The notes below the pieces were generated by a model. That model had not been told where the DNA came from and did not search any database. It saw nothing but the letters and a program-made list of their open reading frames with translations. A DNA stretch of 64,000 bases from NCBI GenBank assembly GCA_051294375.1, contig CM119264.1, forward strand, positions 30,566,053-30,630,052, given 5' to 3'. This DNA comes from Paraspadella gotoi. Its lineage: Eukaryota; Chaetognatha. This document shows, piece by piece, positions 32,871-43,583 of the stretch. Numbering within the stretch: the first letter of the stretch is position 1; every line of letters starts with the position of its first letter. Made by a program: the position numbers and the translations under genes.

Positions 32871-33760
32871 TAATCATTGTATATTTATTATTTCATTTCC
32901 ATAAAAGCATCAACATTTCGCTTTACCAAAGGTCCAAACTTGATTTTATTCATGCCATAAATTAAAGTTGTCTACGTCATTATCACTGATATGATTTATG
33001 TGCTCAATCATTTGACGGAGAATGCCCAATGCTTAATCATTGTTATATATTATTTCATTCAAAAGCATCACATTTCTTTACCAAAGGTCCAAACTTGATT
33101 TTAATTTCATGCCATAAATTAGTTGTCTCGTCATTATCAACTGATATGATTTATGTGCTATCATTTGACGGAGAATGCCCAATTGCTTAATCATTGTTAA
33201 TTATATTATTTCATTTCAAAAGCATCACATTTCTTTTACCATAGGTCCAAAACATGATTTGAATTTTATGCCATAAATTAAATAGTGTCTCGTCATTATC
33301 ACTGATATGATTTATGTGCTCATCATTTGCGGAGAATGCCCAATGCTTAATCATGGTTATTTATTATTTCATTTCAAAAGCATCACATTTCTTTACCAAT
33401 AGGTCCAAAACTTGATTTTATTTCATGCCATAAATTAAAGTTGTCTCGTCATTATCACTGATATGATTTATGTGCTCATCATTTGGCGGAGAATGCCCAA
33501 TGCTTAATCATTGTTATTTATTATTTCATTTCAAAAGCATCACATTTCTTTACCATAGGTCCGAACATGATTTTATTTTATGCCATAAATTAAAGTTGTT
33601 CGTCATTATCACTGATATAATTCATGTGCTCGTCATTTGCGGAGAATGCTCAATTCTTAAATCATTGTTATTTATTATTTCATTTCAAAAGCATCACATT
33701 TCTTTACCATAGGTCCAAACTTGATTATTTATTTTATGCCATAAAATTAAAGTTTGGGTT
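32870..33760. repeat. 155-bp satellite, about 5.7 units
   Basis: Units begin GATATGATTTATGTGCTCAT, continue GACGGAGAATGCCC, ATGCTTAATCATTG and AAAAGCATCACATTTC, and end with CATGCCATAAATTAAAG plus a CTCGTCATTATCA stretch. Unit starts are near 32988, 33143, 33304, 33460 and 33614, giving periods of 154-161. Copies are about 90% alike. Tandem arrays of this size can be centromeric or dispersed satellites. Confidence 0.85.
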
Positions 33761-34290
33761 TATGTAAAAACGGAAAGAATAATTCCGGACGAAAATATTG
33801 GGCCAAAAACTTGCATAAAAACTGGCCAAACAATTAAGCAACAAGGCAAAACATTTTTTATTATTATGTCTTTTTTTTAATTTTCATAGATGTCTTGTAC
33901 AGAAGAGCCAGAACAGCATTCAAAAGTTTTCTGTCATTCATCAATGTTATGTGATAACCCGTGAGCTAGAAGGATGTCAAAAATTAATCGCTGCCACTCT
34001 TCATACTTTAATTTTAAATTCATTCATACTTTTATCATTAATTATTTTTTATTTCTTTTTTTTTCTTTTTAATTCAAACTTTGAATCATTCATTGTTTTC
34101 ATTATTTATCATTTAGTATTTTTTTAATCGGCTATCTTTACCGGAGTCATCTTTATAACAGGAATCGGCAAGCATCAATCTAACCATACAACTATTAAAA
34201 TATTGAATATTAGATAATCACTCTAGTTAATAAATATTAAAAATATATTTTAAAAAAAGGCTATCACTTTCCTTAGTCAAATTGGTATTC
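33761..34290. other. AT-rich spacer, no gene seen
   Basis: No credible frame or repeat beyond TTTTATT-rich stretches. Confidence 0.6.
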
Positions 34291-34299
34291 ACCAGCTCA

Positions 34300-34625
34300 T
34301 ATCTCAGATAGAGAGAGAGGAAGGAGCCAGGGCACCTCATTTTTTAGAAAATCAGCAGTGTGTATTAGATAGGGAGAGAGAGGAAGGAGCAGGGCGTTAA
34401 CCCTCTCCTCTTTTTAGAAAATCAGGCAGTGTGCGCTCGATTCGAATTCCAAAAATTCAACTAATTCCACCAAATCCACTTTTTCCACTAATTCACTTTT
34501 TTCCACTAATTTCTACTTTTTCCACTAATTCCACTTTTTTTCTCTAAATCCACTTTTTCCACTATTTCCACTTTTTCCACCTAAATTCTACGAATTCCAC
34601 TTTTTCCACATTTCCTAGAAAAGAA
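34300..34625. repeat. Two tandem repeats: about 72-bp GA/AAAATCAG unit and TTCCACTTTTTCCACTAA unit
   Basis: A unit of about 70 bases (GATAGAGAGAGAGGAAGGAG ... TTTTTAGAAAATCAG ... CAGTGTG) occurs twice at 34303-34440. Next comes a simple array of TCCACTTTTTCCACTAAT-type words at 34465-34615, about nine copies. Confidence 0.7.
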
Positions 34626-34779
34626 CCTTAATGGGCGTGGCCCTCGTTCCTCTCGTGACGTTCTAAATCCACATGATGCATCAGTGATGCGAGTCGCGCT
34701 TCGTTTAAAGCCTTGAAAACAGGAGAATAAATCTCTGCGTTGGGAATCCGAGAAATAGTAAGGAGCCTCTTCGGGCCTT

Positions 34780-35060
34780 TTTTTTCTTTTTTTCTTTCTT
34801 TCTTTTCTTTTTTTTTTTCTTTTCTTTCTTTTCTTTCCTTTCTTTCTTCTTTTTCTTGTCTTACTTTTTGTCTTTCTTTCTTTCCTTCTTCCTTTCTATC
34901 TTTATTTTTTTACATCTTCTCTTTCATTTTTTCTGTAGTTTCTTCTTGTTATTTCTGTCTTTCTTTCTTTCTTTTTTCCTTTCTTTCTTTCTTTCCTTTC
35001 TTCTTTCTTTCTTTATTCTTTCTTCTTTAATTTCTTTTATTCTTCTCTTTGTCTCCGCAC
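34780..35060. repeat. CTTT/CTTTT-rich tract
   Basis: Irregular (CTTT)n over about 280 bases. Phe/Leu/Ser-rich frames are repeat products. At 35130 an ATGG in good context (ACCAAATGG) is followed by CTTCAC|GTGAGA, a possible tiny first exon, but nothing else supports it. Confidence 0.7.
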
Positions 35061-35323
35061 CCCCATCCACCTCCCTCATCCTTTCCCCCCTATTTCTCTT
35101 TTCACTCTGGTGTCTCATCATCAAACCAAATGGCTTGGAAAGCCAATGGACTTCACGTGAGAAGAGGAGTCTCGGACGACACTCCCGACCTTCACCATTT
35201 CCACTCCCCTGCTCTTCTTAGTCCTCACCCCTCTCACTTTATCACGCTTTATCACTGCCTCACCCGTCAAACTCTGCACGTCTCAAATCTCACGTCACCA
35301 ATCTTTACTCACCATATCACCAT

Positions 35324-35361
<38 letters not shown>

Positions 35362-35378
35362 CTCTCTTTCTCTTCTCT

Positions 35379-35412
<34 letters not shown>

Positions 35413-35437
35413 NNNNNNNNNNNNNNNNNNNNNNNNN

Positions 35438-35559
35438 GAGACAGAGACGTGAATTTCGAAATCGTCGGTGAATGAGGTCACGTGACTTTAGTCGTTTCCG
35501 CTTCGCTCCAAGGATTATTACCGACAGAATCGAAGGTTTATCGTCCGTGACAGGGGTCC
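35438..35559 (+). repeat. Block inverted at 37173-37298, with a GTCACGTGAC palindrome
   Basis: About 120 bases (GAGACAGAGACGTGAATTTC ... GGATTATTACCG ... CGTGACAGGGGTCC) recur reverse-complemented at 37173-37298 with small indels. It carries GTCACGTGAC at 35477-35486, the canonical palindromic CACGTG E-box with CLEAR-type flanks. Both ends abut gaps. No protein frame is convincing. Confidence 0.65.
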
Positions 35560-35802
35560 NNNNNNNNNNNNNNNNNNNNNNNNNNNNNNNNNNNNNNNNN
35601 NNNNNNNNNNNNNNNNNNNNNNNNNNNNNNNNNNNNNNNNNNNNNNNNNNNNNNNNNNNNNNNNNNNNNNNNNNNNNNNNNNNNNNNNNNNNNNNNNNNN
35701 NNNNNNNNNNNNNNNNNNNNNNNNNNNNNNNNNNNNNNNNNNNNNNNNNNNNNNNNNNNNNNNNNNNNNNNNNNNNNNNNNNNNNNNNNNNNNNNNNNNN
35801 NN

Positions 35803-35958
35803 AGGGGAATGGAGAGCGGCCACGCCCACTTTTGAAAAGACGTAGTTGTATTTGATCTAGACCGGAAGTGGGCGTGTCTGTTCGATCGATGTTTTGAAGA
35901 ATGTTAGGATCTAACTCGGAAAAAAGCACGCACGGGGTGTGTTTTTTTCTCAAGGCGA

Positions 35959-36034
<76 letters not shown>

Positions 36035-36240
36035 GAAGAGAATGGAAAAAAACATCGAGGACGGCGGATGGATAGCTGCTTTTGATGTAGCGATCGGCTG
36101 GGGTTGCGGACAACCGGCTGAGGCGGCTGGAGCGGCTGGAGAGGATTGTGGATTTAAGTGGGGAGGTTTAAAAGGGAGCGTGGGGGGCGTGGGAGAAAAT
36201 GGTGTGGAAAGATAAAGTGGGAGTTGAAGTAAGGTGAGGA
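35803..36240 (+). other. Inverted GGGCGTG repeats, GA tract and short Gly/Ala-rich frame
   Basis: CACGCCCACTT (near 35820) and AAGTGGGCGTG (near 35867) form a perfect 11-base inverted repeat about 45 bases apart, a possible paired GT/CACC-box site. A (GA)n run follows at 35960-36035. A frame then encodes MEKNIEDGGWIAAFDVAIGW and a Gly/Ala-rich tail ending at 36213-36215; it is not assigned to any family. Confidence 0.3.
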
Positions 36241-37170
36241 AGATGAATAAGTGTGGATCAGTTATTTTCAATTGTTTTGTTCTAATTCTTTCTTTACTTT
36301 TCTATCTCTTCTATTCTCTTCTTATTCTCTTTCTATTCGCTTTCTATTCTCTTTCTACTCTCTTTCTATTTATTTTATATTCTCCTTCTATACTTCTCTC
36401 ATTTATCTTTGTTACTTTTTTTGAGTCATTACATTAAATAGTTATAAATACAGCTAGAGTGAATTGGTATAACCAACAAAGACTGTATCCCTCCATTAAA
36501 TAGAGTTCTATACTTACTATAAGTAATTACGAAATAATTAAAACACTCTCCCTCTGACGTGCTGTGTCATCCCTTGCGTCACCGGCCATAAATGCTGAGT
36601 TCTCGAACCTTACAATAAACAAAGTAACGAAAATATTAATGTTTCCGGCACCCCATAATAATTCAAGCTTTCCCATGAGCAGAACAGGATTACAAAAGTG
36701 TGTCACCTCCTATTATTGACACCACTCCACACCACTTTCCTTTCGACACTACATCCCGAATCGCGAATCATTGCACCACGCCACTGCCAGTGATCTAGAT
36801 CGAACTCACCACCAACTACGCGTCTTTTTCAAAAATGCGTAACAGATATCCGTGGCCAAATTTCTCATTCCCCTCTCTCCCTAAAATATCATGGGTGTGA
36901 CTCTGATTTTCTCGCGATTCCAAAACTGTTTGTATTATTTCCTTGCAGAACTCGCTAAACTGCCCTAATTAAACTGACCTCGCCAAACACACCTCTGACG
37001 AAAACTTTGGAAAAGTTCTTTCCGCGCGACGCACAAGAGAGAAGACGCTATCCCTCCCTCTCTGATTTGCACTACCACCTCAGAGATCCGATGAGATGAG
37101 TGAGTGTATGAGAGAGATGTGATTAGAGGAGAGAGAGAAGGAGAGAGAGAGAGAGAAGAGAAGATAAGAG
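36241..37170. other. Unique spacer, no gene recognised
   Basis: CT/TTCT-rich at 36280-36400, then mixed-composition DNA. Frames are short. A GA-rich tract begins near 37110. Confidence 0.55.
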
Positions 37171-37439
37171 AGCGGACCCCTTGTCACGACGATAAGACCT
37201 TCGATTTTGCGGTAATAATCCTTGGTCGAAGCGGAAAACGACTAAAGTTCACGTGACCTCATTCACCGACGATTTTCGGAAATTCACGTCTCTGTCTCTA
37301 TCTCTCTCTCTCTGTTATCTGGTCTTCTGTCTCTCTCTCGCGTATTCTTCTCTGTAAACCTGTCAATACACATGACGAAAGTAAAAAGCGAATCAACGAA
37401 TTTAATTATTTTAATTTATTTATTTACTCTGAGCTAATT

Positions 37440-38372
37440 ACATGGATTTCGTGTCTAAATCTCTCGCTGTTTCCTCACCTCTCTTCTCTCTCTCTCTCTC
37501 TCTCTGCTCTTCTCTCTCTACCCTCGCTCCTGCTCTCCTTCTAGTCTCTCTCTTTTCTCTCTCTCTTATCGTTCTCAGTCTCCCATCTCTGTCCCTCTGA
37601 CGCGTTTACCTCAGTAGACGCCTCGATTGGTTTGTTCCCATTGAAACGAGGATGATGTGGCCCCAGTTCAAACTCATCGAGTTCCCATTCGAATTCCATT
37701 GTGTCGAAAATTGATCTTCTCCGTGCGCGTGGAACATTTGTTGATTCTTTGCGAGGTCTCCGAAATTAAAAAAAAAAAAAAGAACAGATTCTTACGCAGC
37801 ACTCGAATCTTTTTTTTTCCTGCTTTTCTTTTTTTCGAGCACCTTCACACTATAATTTCGTGTGTTGCATCCTTCTCAACTTGCGGCCTTATTTTGTCTT
37901 AAAGCGCGCCGCTTTTCACTTGCATCTAAATTTTAAAAATTTTGTTGATTATCAGGGGGTTGAAAGATTAACTTAAAGGAATTTGTCCGGAAACTCAGTC
38001 AGAGGGGATTTGCGGGTTAGATCACAGATTAGAAGAATTCTCGGGTAGTGTAATTCGTGTAAAGAATATTACGTTTAAATAATAAGAGCCTTTTTAACAA
38101 TTTCAATTCCAAGCAAATATCAAGAACATGAATGGGCTGCTTTCTCGAAAAATAGATCCCAAAAACTGCTCAAAACTTTGCTCGATCGCTCAATCAGCGC
38201 GCGCCACCGTGCCTCAACCTCAGGACAAAACAAAAAATTATCAGAAATCGAGCTTGAAAAAGTTTCACTGTCATCGATTTCGATTTTGAATAGGTTTAAC
38301 TGCATAACTAGATTGTCTGCTGGCTTTGACCAGAACAAGATCCGCTAAAACTCGTAACCTGTCTTTCCTTCT
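37440..38372. repeat. Noisy duplicate of 30440-31310
   Basis: Same block order as the 30.4-kb copy, but with inserted single bases throughout (for example CCTCGATTGGTTTGTTCCC against CCTCGATTGGTTTTTCCC). It ends at the 25-N gap 38373-38397. This is the error pattern expected of an unpolished long read. Confidence 0.75.
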
Positions 38373-38397
38373 NNNNNNNNNNNNNNNNNNNNNNNNN

Positions 38398-38975
38398 GTT
38401 AGATCGAAATCTCGGCCGTCTTCCTTAATTCTTATGTTCCTCTCTCCCCTTTCCTCCTTTTTTCTTTCCTCCTTTTTTCTTTCCTCCTCTTTTCTTTCCT
38501 CTTTTTTCTCTTCTTTTTCTGTTTTACTTTTCTTCTTTCTTACTCTTTCCTCTTTTTCCTTTCCTCTTTTTTTTATCCTTCATTATTCCTTTTCTTTTTT
38601 TTCTTTCTTTTTTATTTCCTTCTTTATTCTTCCCTTCATTCATAATTCATTTCTTTATAACTCATTTTGCGTTTGTTTTTTCCTTTTTTTTTCTTTCTAC
38701 CTTTTTACCTTCTTAATAATGAGTAGAAGCGACTCTTTAACTCGAGTTTTTTTTTGTCGGTCCGTCTGTCTCAATACATTACATCAGAAATAATTATTGA
38801 TTATTAAATATCAAATGATACTAAACAATATCTACGAACGATAATTCAGAACCTTTTTTACCAGACACTCCTAAAGTTATTTAAAAAGCATCTTCTTTAT
38901 CTCTCAATTCTTCCAAATTGTTTATTCTCTCCATTTATCTCTCTCTTTCCTCCTCCTCCTCCTCCTCCTCCTCCT
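38398..38975. repeat. CT/TTTC-rich DNA with a (TCC)n run
   Basis: 38430-38700 is a TTTC/CTTT-rich tract, and a (TCC)n run lies at 38949-38976. No gene. Confidence 0.7.
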
Positions 38976-38978
38976 CCC

Positions 38979-39270
38979 CTATAAACCTTTCTCCCTCCCA
39001 TTTTTCGACTGCGCAATCTTCAGTTCAATTTCCTCAGACGTCATTCCATCTCTTGGTATCAAATTTTCTGGTTCAGCGTTTATTCTAAGTTCTTGTTTGC
39101 TGCTGGCGGCCGCGGCGCTGCGGCTGAGAAGGAACACCGCCGCTGACGCCGGGCCCTGCCGCCGCTGTCGCCTTCGTCGCTGGATCCCCCGCTAGAGAAT
39201 GGGGGGGGGGGTGGAAGCCGAGGAAGGGGACGCACGTGACTCGGGGTTTTGGTCACGTGATTTAAGAAAA
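38979..39270 (+). promoter_or_regulatory. Candidate promoter: TATAAA, Inr-like TCAGTT and CpG-rich patch with two E-boxes
   Basis: TATAAA at 38980-38985 follows a (TCC)n tract. A TTCAGTTC initiator-like string lies about 42 bases on (39019-39026), farther than the usual 30. A CpG-rich patch (39105-39195) follows, then two CACGTG E-boxes at 39233-39238 and 39254-39259, the second in TCACGTGA context. No start codon with a long frame follows, so any transcript is unproven. bHLH factors such as Myc/Max, USF or MITF/TFEB-type proteins bind such sites. Confidence 0.3.
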
Positions 39271-39795
39271 ACCGTGACAGCGTGATCAGTTATCACTTGG
39301 CACAGTGGAATAAAAAAATACAGAATTAAGTTCCGATGATGAAACATGAGCAAAAATTTCACTCACCATGTCGTGCGCAGTACTCAATCTCAAAGTTTTA
39401 ACTAGGTTAATTATATACAGTAGGTTTTCTCAATGATTTAAAGAAGTAACATAAAATTGCATACCGTTCTTCTTGTGCTACCCTTAATTAATCAGTCTTG
39501 AGAAAAGTCCTTTCTCGTCTTTACCCCAACAGGTCTTAGGCCGACCAGAGTTGTGTCTTGAGACCTTTCTCCAATCGCCCAGCGTTAAGGCCTCTTTCAA
39601 TATTAACATTTTTTTTCTGTCCCCACCATGTCTTCAGTTTGAAGGTAACTGCCACAGTCTTAAGGAAATCGTCTACTCTCGACCCAGTGAGATGTTAAGA
39701 TCTTAAGATCCCTCCATCTAAATCTTAAGTCCTAAAATATCTGGCGCTGACTCCGCTCCGATCCGCATCATGCACTTGCAACTGACTTGGTCTTG
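39270..39795. other. Unique DNA leading into the minisatellite
   Basis: No gene is seen. Repeated GGTCTTA/TCTTAAG words from 39530 on look like diverged precursors of the 46-bp array. Confidence 0.5.
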
Positions 39796-40395
39796 CCTAG
39801 TATTGCGCGGTCTTAGGGCACCTGCCGCCGAATTGGCTTTGCAATGGATCATGTGGTCCTAAGGCAACTGCCTCTGACTCGGCTTTGCCTGGCAAAGCAC
39901 AGTACTAGGGCACCTGTCGCCGACTTGGCTTTGCCCAAAATCACATGTTCTTAAGGCACCTGCCGCCGACTTGGCTTTGGCCAAACCACATGGTCTTAAG
40001 GCACCTGCCGCCGACTTGGCTTTGCCCAAAATCACGTGGTCTTAAGGCACCTGCCGCCGACTTGGCTTTGCCCAGAATCACAAGGTCTTAAGGCACCTGT
40101 CTCCAACTTGGCTTTACCCAGAATCACTTGGTCTTAGGGTACCTGCTGCTGACTTGGCTTTGCCCAGAATCATGTGGAATTAAGGCACCTGTCGCCGACT
40201 TGGCTTTGCCCAAAATCACGTGGTCTTAAGGCACCTGTTGCCGACTTGGCTTTGCCCAAAATCACGTGGTCTTAAGGCTCCTGCCGCCGACTTGGCTTTG
40301 CCTAGAATAACGTGGTCTTAAGGCACCCGCCGCCGACTTGGCTTTGCCTAGAATCACGTGGTCTTAAGGCACCTGCCGCCGACTTCGGCTCCGCT
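39795..40395 (+). repeat. 46-bp minisatellite, about 13 units, with CACGTG in several
   Basis: Units read GGTCTTAAGGCACCTGCCGC, then CGACTTGGCTTTGCCCA and AAATCACGT. At least four junctions spell CACGTGG; others are one-base variants (CACATGG, CACAAGG, CACTTGG, AACGTGG). Unit length is not a multiple of three and no continuous frame exists. Units at the left end are more diverged. Confidence 0.85.
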
Positions 40396-40399
40396 CGGC

Positions 40400-40690
40400 G
40401 CCCCACGGATTATATTTTCAAAGTCGAGGCGGATTTCGCCGGCAGACGGTTTGTCCTCGTTTATTGATTTTCAGGGTTTAACTCGGGATTGGGAAAGTCG
40501 ATGCAACGAAGGAAGGTAAGGAGGGTGCGGAGTGTGCTAGGGCATGTGGGTGAGGGAAGGGGGAGGGGGTGTTGCCAGTTAGAGAGGATTTTGAAGGTTA
40601 TGATGGATAGGGTTGATTAATTTTGAAGAGAAGAAATAGGGTTAGGGGAGTTGAAAATCGAGGAGAATATGTGAAAACTGTAAAGAGTGG
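40400..40690. other. Unique spacer
   Basis: GC-rich at 40395-40450, then G-rich and A/G-rich DNA. No gene is seen. Confidence 0.5.
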
Positions 40691-40728
40691 GGATAGCAGT
40701 CAGTGTTGTTGGAGACGGAATTGTGAAG

Positions 40729-41046
40729 ATGGCATCCTTCAAAGACTCTGAACTTACCGATGTGACATTCTTAGTTATTGATATTCATTGTGTATTCATA
40801 ATTGATTCATTACTTGTTCCTTTTCAGTTAAGAAAGCATCGTGTCATCATTAGAAAGTATGTGTTCGAGTGTGTGTCTAATCTAGTTGGCGTCCCCGTTC
40901 TCTTGTGTTATTCATATTCACAGACCCTACACTGTGGGCAACATTGTGGTCGACTGTGCCGGACCGCGACGGGGGCGCACACGGGCGGTCTGAGACGGCG
41001 CAGGGTAACGTGCCAGGTCTGTGCACTTCATCCGTGTGGTGTAAAC
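40729..41046 (+). CDS. Possible BTB/POZ-like coding fragment
   Basis: From ATG at 40729 the frame reads MASFKDSELTDVTFLV, which resembles the start of BTB/POZ domains (short linker, then a D-V-x-F strand). A short sequence with a GTTATT start and TTTTCAG end (40774-40827, 54 bases) could be a tiny intron, after which RKHRVIIRKYVFE resembles the HRVIL strand-helix of BTB domains. Downstream sequence (to the stop at 41047-41049) is Cys/Arg-rich and does not match the rest of a BTB fold. It may be a decayed or error-bearing fragment. Confidence 0.3.
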
Positions 41047-41199
41047 TGAATTGTGGTCTACGCCTTAGAGGTCTCGTGCTTTCCAAGCCAGGCCGGCGGC
41101 ACGAGGACATCGCCCACAACAATCCACCTCTAACAGTGTTAATGCAGTGAGAGTTAAGTCATCAAGGGGAAAAAGCTGATTGGTTAGTAACTTTTATCT

Positions 41200-41735
41200 T
41201 TAATCGCGAATGGAAATCCATATCTCGTAAGAGAGATGGAGGCCTTAAACCACTAAAGCCTGTCCAAATCAGGGGCAAGATTGCTTATTTATTTAATTAA
41301 TGGATAATTTTTTTTATTGATTGTACGATTTCATATGAATATGAAAAATAAAAACGGCATAAAAGAAGGCATCACATTTTTGTTTTATAAAAATAATAAC
41401 AAAATAAATAAAATTAGGCAAATAGGCTACTTTTAAGCGAATATATTCGAAAAAAAAAGTTAAAAAAAAAGGAATTCGCTCAAAGGAAAAAAATGGGACA
41501 GCGAAAAGACCTGATTCAATATCCAAGGCTCGTGAGAAGAGGGGAGAGATAGTGAAGGAGTGAAGCGCTGGGCGTGGGTAGAGGAGTAGAGTAGATTGAA
41601 ACTGGAGCGACGACAAACAGACGGAGCGGAAAAGAGGAGGGACGCTCCTATCGCTCCTATCGCTCCTCTCGCTTTTTTCTTTCTTTCTCTACTTAATTTC
41701 CATTTTTATTCGGGGAAAGAAACTCAGGCAAAATT
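41200..41735. other. Spacer with an interspersed repeat shared with 15.45 kb
   Basis: 41235-41285 (GATGGAGGCCTTAAACC ... CAGGGGCAAGAT) matches 15453-15500. The remainder is AT-rich, then (TCGCTCCTA)n at 41645-41672. No gene is seen. Confidence 0.55.
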
Positions 41736-42700
41736 TTCACGCTGCGGGAGTTTCATTCATTCCTATACATCACGGGTTGTTTTATTATTGCAGAGAACGT
41801 TAGTCTTCTTTATTCATTCTTCGAGCGGGCTTGTTTCTTTACTTATATTGACGGGAAGTTGAAGTAATTCTTTATTCATTCCTCCGCGATGCGGGCTTGT
41901 TTCTTTTTTGCCCGACAAGTTAGTTTCTTTTATTCATTCCTTCCGCGATGCGGGCTTGTTTTTTTTTTTGCCCGGCAAGTTAGTTCTTTTATTCATTCCT
42001 TCGCCGATGAGCGGGCTGTTTCTTTTTTGCCACACAAAGTTTTTCTTTTTATTCATTCTCTTCCCGATCGCGTGCTTGTTTTTTTTTGTCTGGCAAGTTA
42101 GTTTCTTTCATTCATTCCTTTCCCAAATGCGGGCTTGTTTCTTTTTTGTCCGGGCAAGTTAGTTTCTTTCATTCATTCCTTCCAATGCAGTGCTTGTTTC
42201 TTTTTTGCCGGCAAGTTAGTTTCTTTCATTCATATTCCCTTCCCGATGGGGGCTTTGTTTTTTTTTGTCTGGTCAAGTTAGTTTCTTCATTCATCTTCCT
42301 TCCCATGCAGGGGCTTGTCTTTTTTGGCCAGACAAGTTAGCTTTCTTTTCTTTCACGTTCCTTCCAATTTCAGGCTTGTTTTTTTTTCTCCGGCAAGTTA
42401 GTTTCTTTTATTCATTCGCTTTCCCAATGCGGGCTTGTTTCTTTTTTGTGGCCAGTTAGTTTCCTTTTCATTCATTCATCTTTCCCGATTCGGGCTTGTT
42501 TCGTTTTTTTTTTGGCCCGGCAAGTTAGTTTTCTTTTATCTTTCATTCCCGATTCGGCTTGTTTTCTTTTTGCCGGTCAAGTTACGTTGTCTTTTATTTC
42601 ATTCTTTCCCAATAAAGACGTTGTTTCTTTTATATTCTTTAATTCCCGATGCGAGAATTTTTTTTAATCATCAATTTTGTTTAGCGGAGCAGTTTTTTCA
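41735..42700 (+). repeat. 59-bp minisatellite, about 15 units
   Basis: Units read GCGGGCTTGTTTCTTTTTTG, then CCCGGCAAGTTAGTTTC, then TTTTATTCATTCCTTCCCGAT. Unit length varies by a base or two, so the many short frames (SFIHSF, FFFLPG) shift and are not genes. Noisy versions of the same array lie at 43600-44000 and 45775-46170. Confidence 0.8.
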
Positions 42701-43558
42701 CTAATCGACTAATTTAAAACTATAACTTCTTTGATTTATTCATGTCTTTAAGCGGTCCTCGGTTTCGTTTTTTTGTCCGGCCGCCAAGTTATTTTTTCCC
42801 ATAATTTCTTTGCCTTCTAATTTTTTTTCATTTAAAAAAATGTTGAAAATCTCAGTACATGGTTTAAATTTAGTATTTCTGAAATAATTATTTTTTTAGT
42901 AAATTATACACTTTAACTGATAAAGGATTAATATATCTAAAATGTTTTAAGGTACGTTAAACGGGTAGAGTTTACTTGCCTAAAAGGACCAGCTGGTTTG
43001 GCTTTATGTTTTCGAGTGCCACCGCAAAGTCATGGAAATGGACTCTCCGAGTCGGCAACGCGACAGGATGTTGACAAGATGTTGACAGTGTTGACGAGTA
43101 GAAGCAAAATGATTGTGGACAAATGCATGTGAAGTATAATATCAATCGCTAACTGTAAGCGGGTGTCGCCTAGGCGAGGTGACCAGGGGCGCCCCCTAGG
43201 GGGATTGAAATCGCTTAACCCCTTGACGGGCTCTTTGTTTTTAAGCCATTTGGGGTGGACCCCCTGCAAGATTCCCTGCAGGTCACTACTATTGTATGCC
43301 TCTATGAGTCAGAGAGAGAGAGAGAGAGAGAGGGGGAAAGAGAGAGAGAGAAAGGGAAAGAGAAAGATAGAAAGAAAAGCATAATTTCTCTTTTCCGACC
43401 CGTGAGATCCGACCCGATTTTACCTCGAGTATTCTCTTTCTTGTGATTCTCTCTTTCTCTCTATATTTCTCTCTCTCTGTTTCTCTCTCTCTTTCTCTCT
43501 CTCTCCCTCTTTCTTTCTATCTCTCTTTCTTCCTTTCTCTCTCTATCTCTCTATTTCT
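42701..43558 (+). repeat. Downstream block, cleaner copy of 44030-45120
   Basis: Contains TTAAGCGG-TCC, a GTCGGCAACGCGACAGG segment, GACCAGGGGCGCCCCCTAG (a GC palindrome), CCCCTTGACGGGCTC and CCCTGCAAG/CCCTGCAGG. The same landmarks occur in order at 44464-44735 and 46637-46908 with extra bases. A GA tract (43310-43375) and CT tract (43445-43558) follow. No gene. Confidence 0.65.
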
Positions 43559-43583
43559 NNNNNNNNNNNNNNNNNNNNNNNNN

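Noticed and set aside
32870-33760. CRISPR-like array of direct repeats
   Set aside because: Units are long and continuous with no variable spacers; the host is eukaryotic. The same applies to the 46-bp and 59-bp arrays.
43163-43269. GC palindromes (GGGGCGCCCC, CCCTGCAGG) as a protein-binding operator
   Set aside because: They belong to a repeated block with three copies here; nothing else supports a regulatory role.
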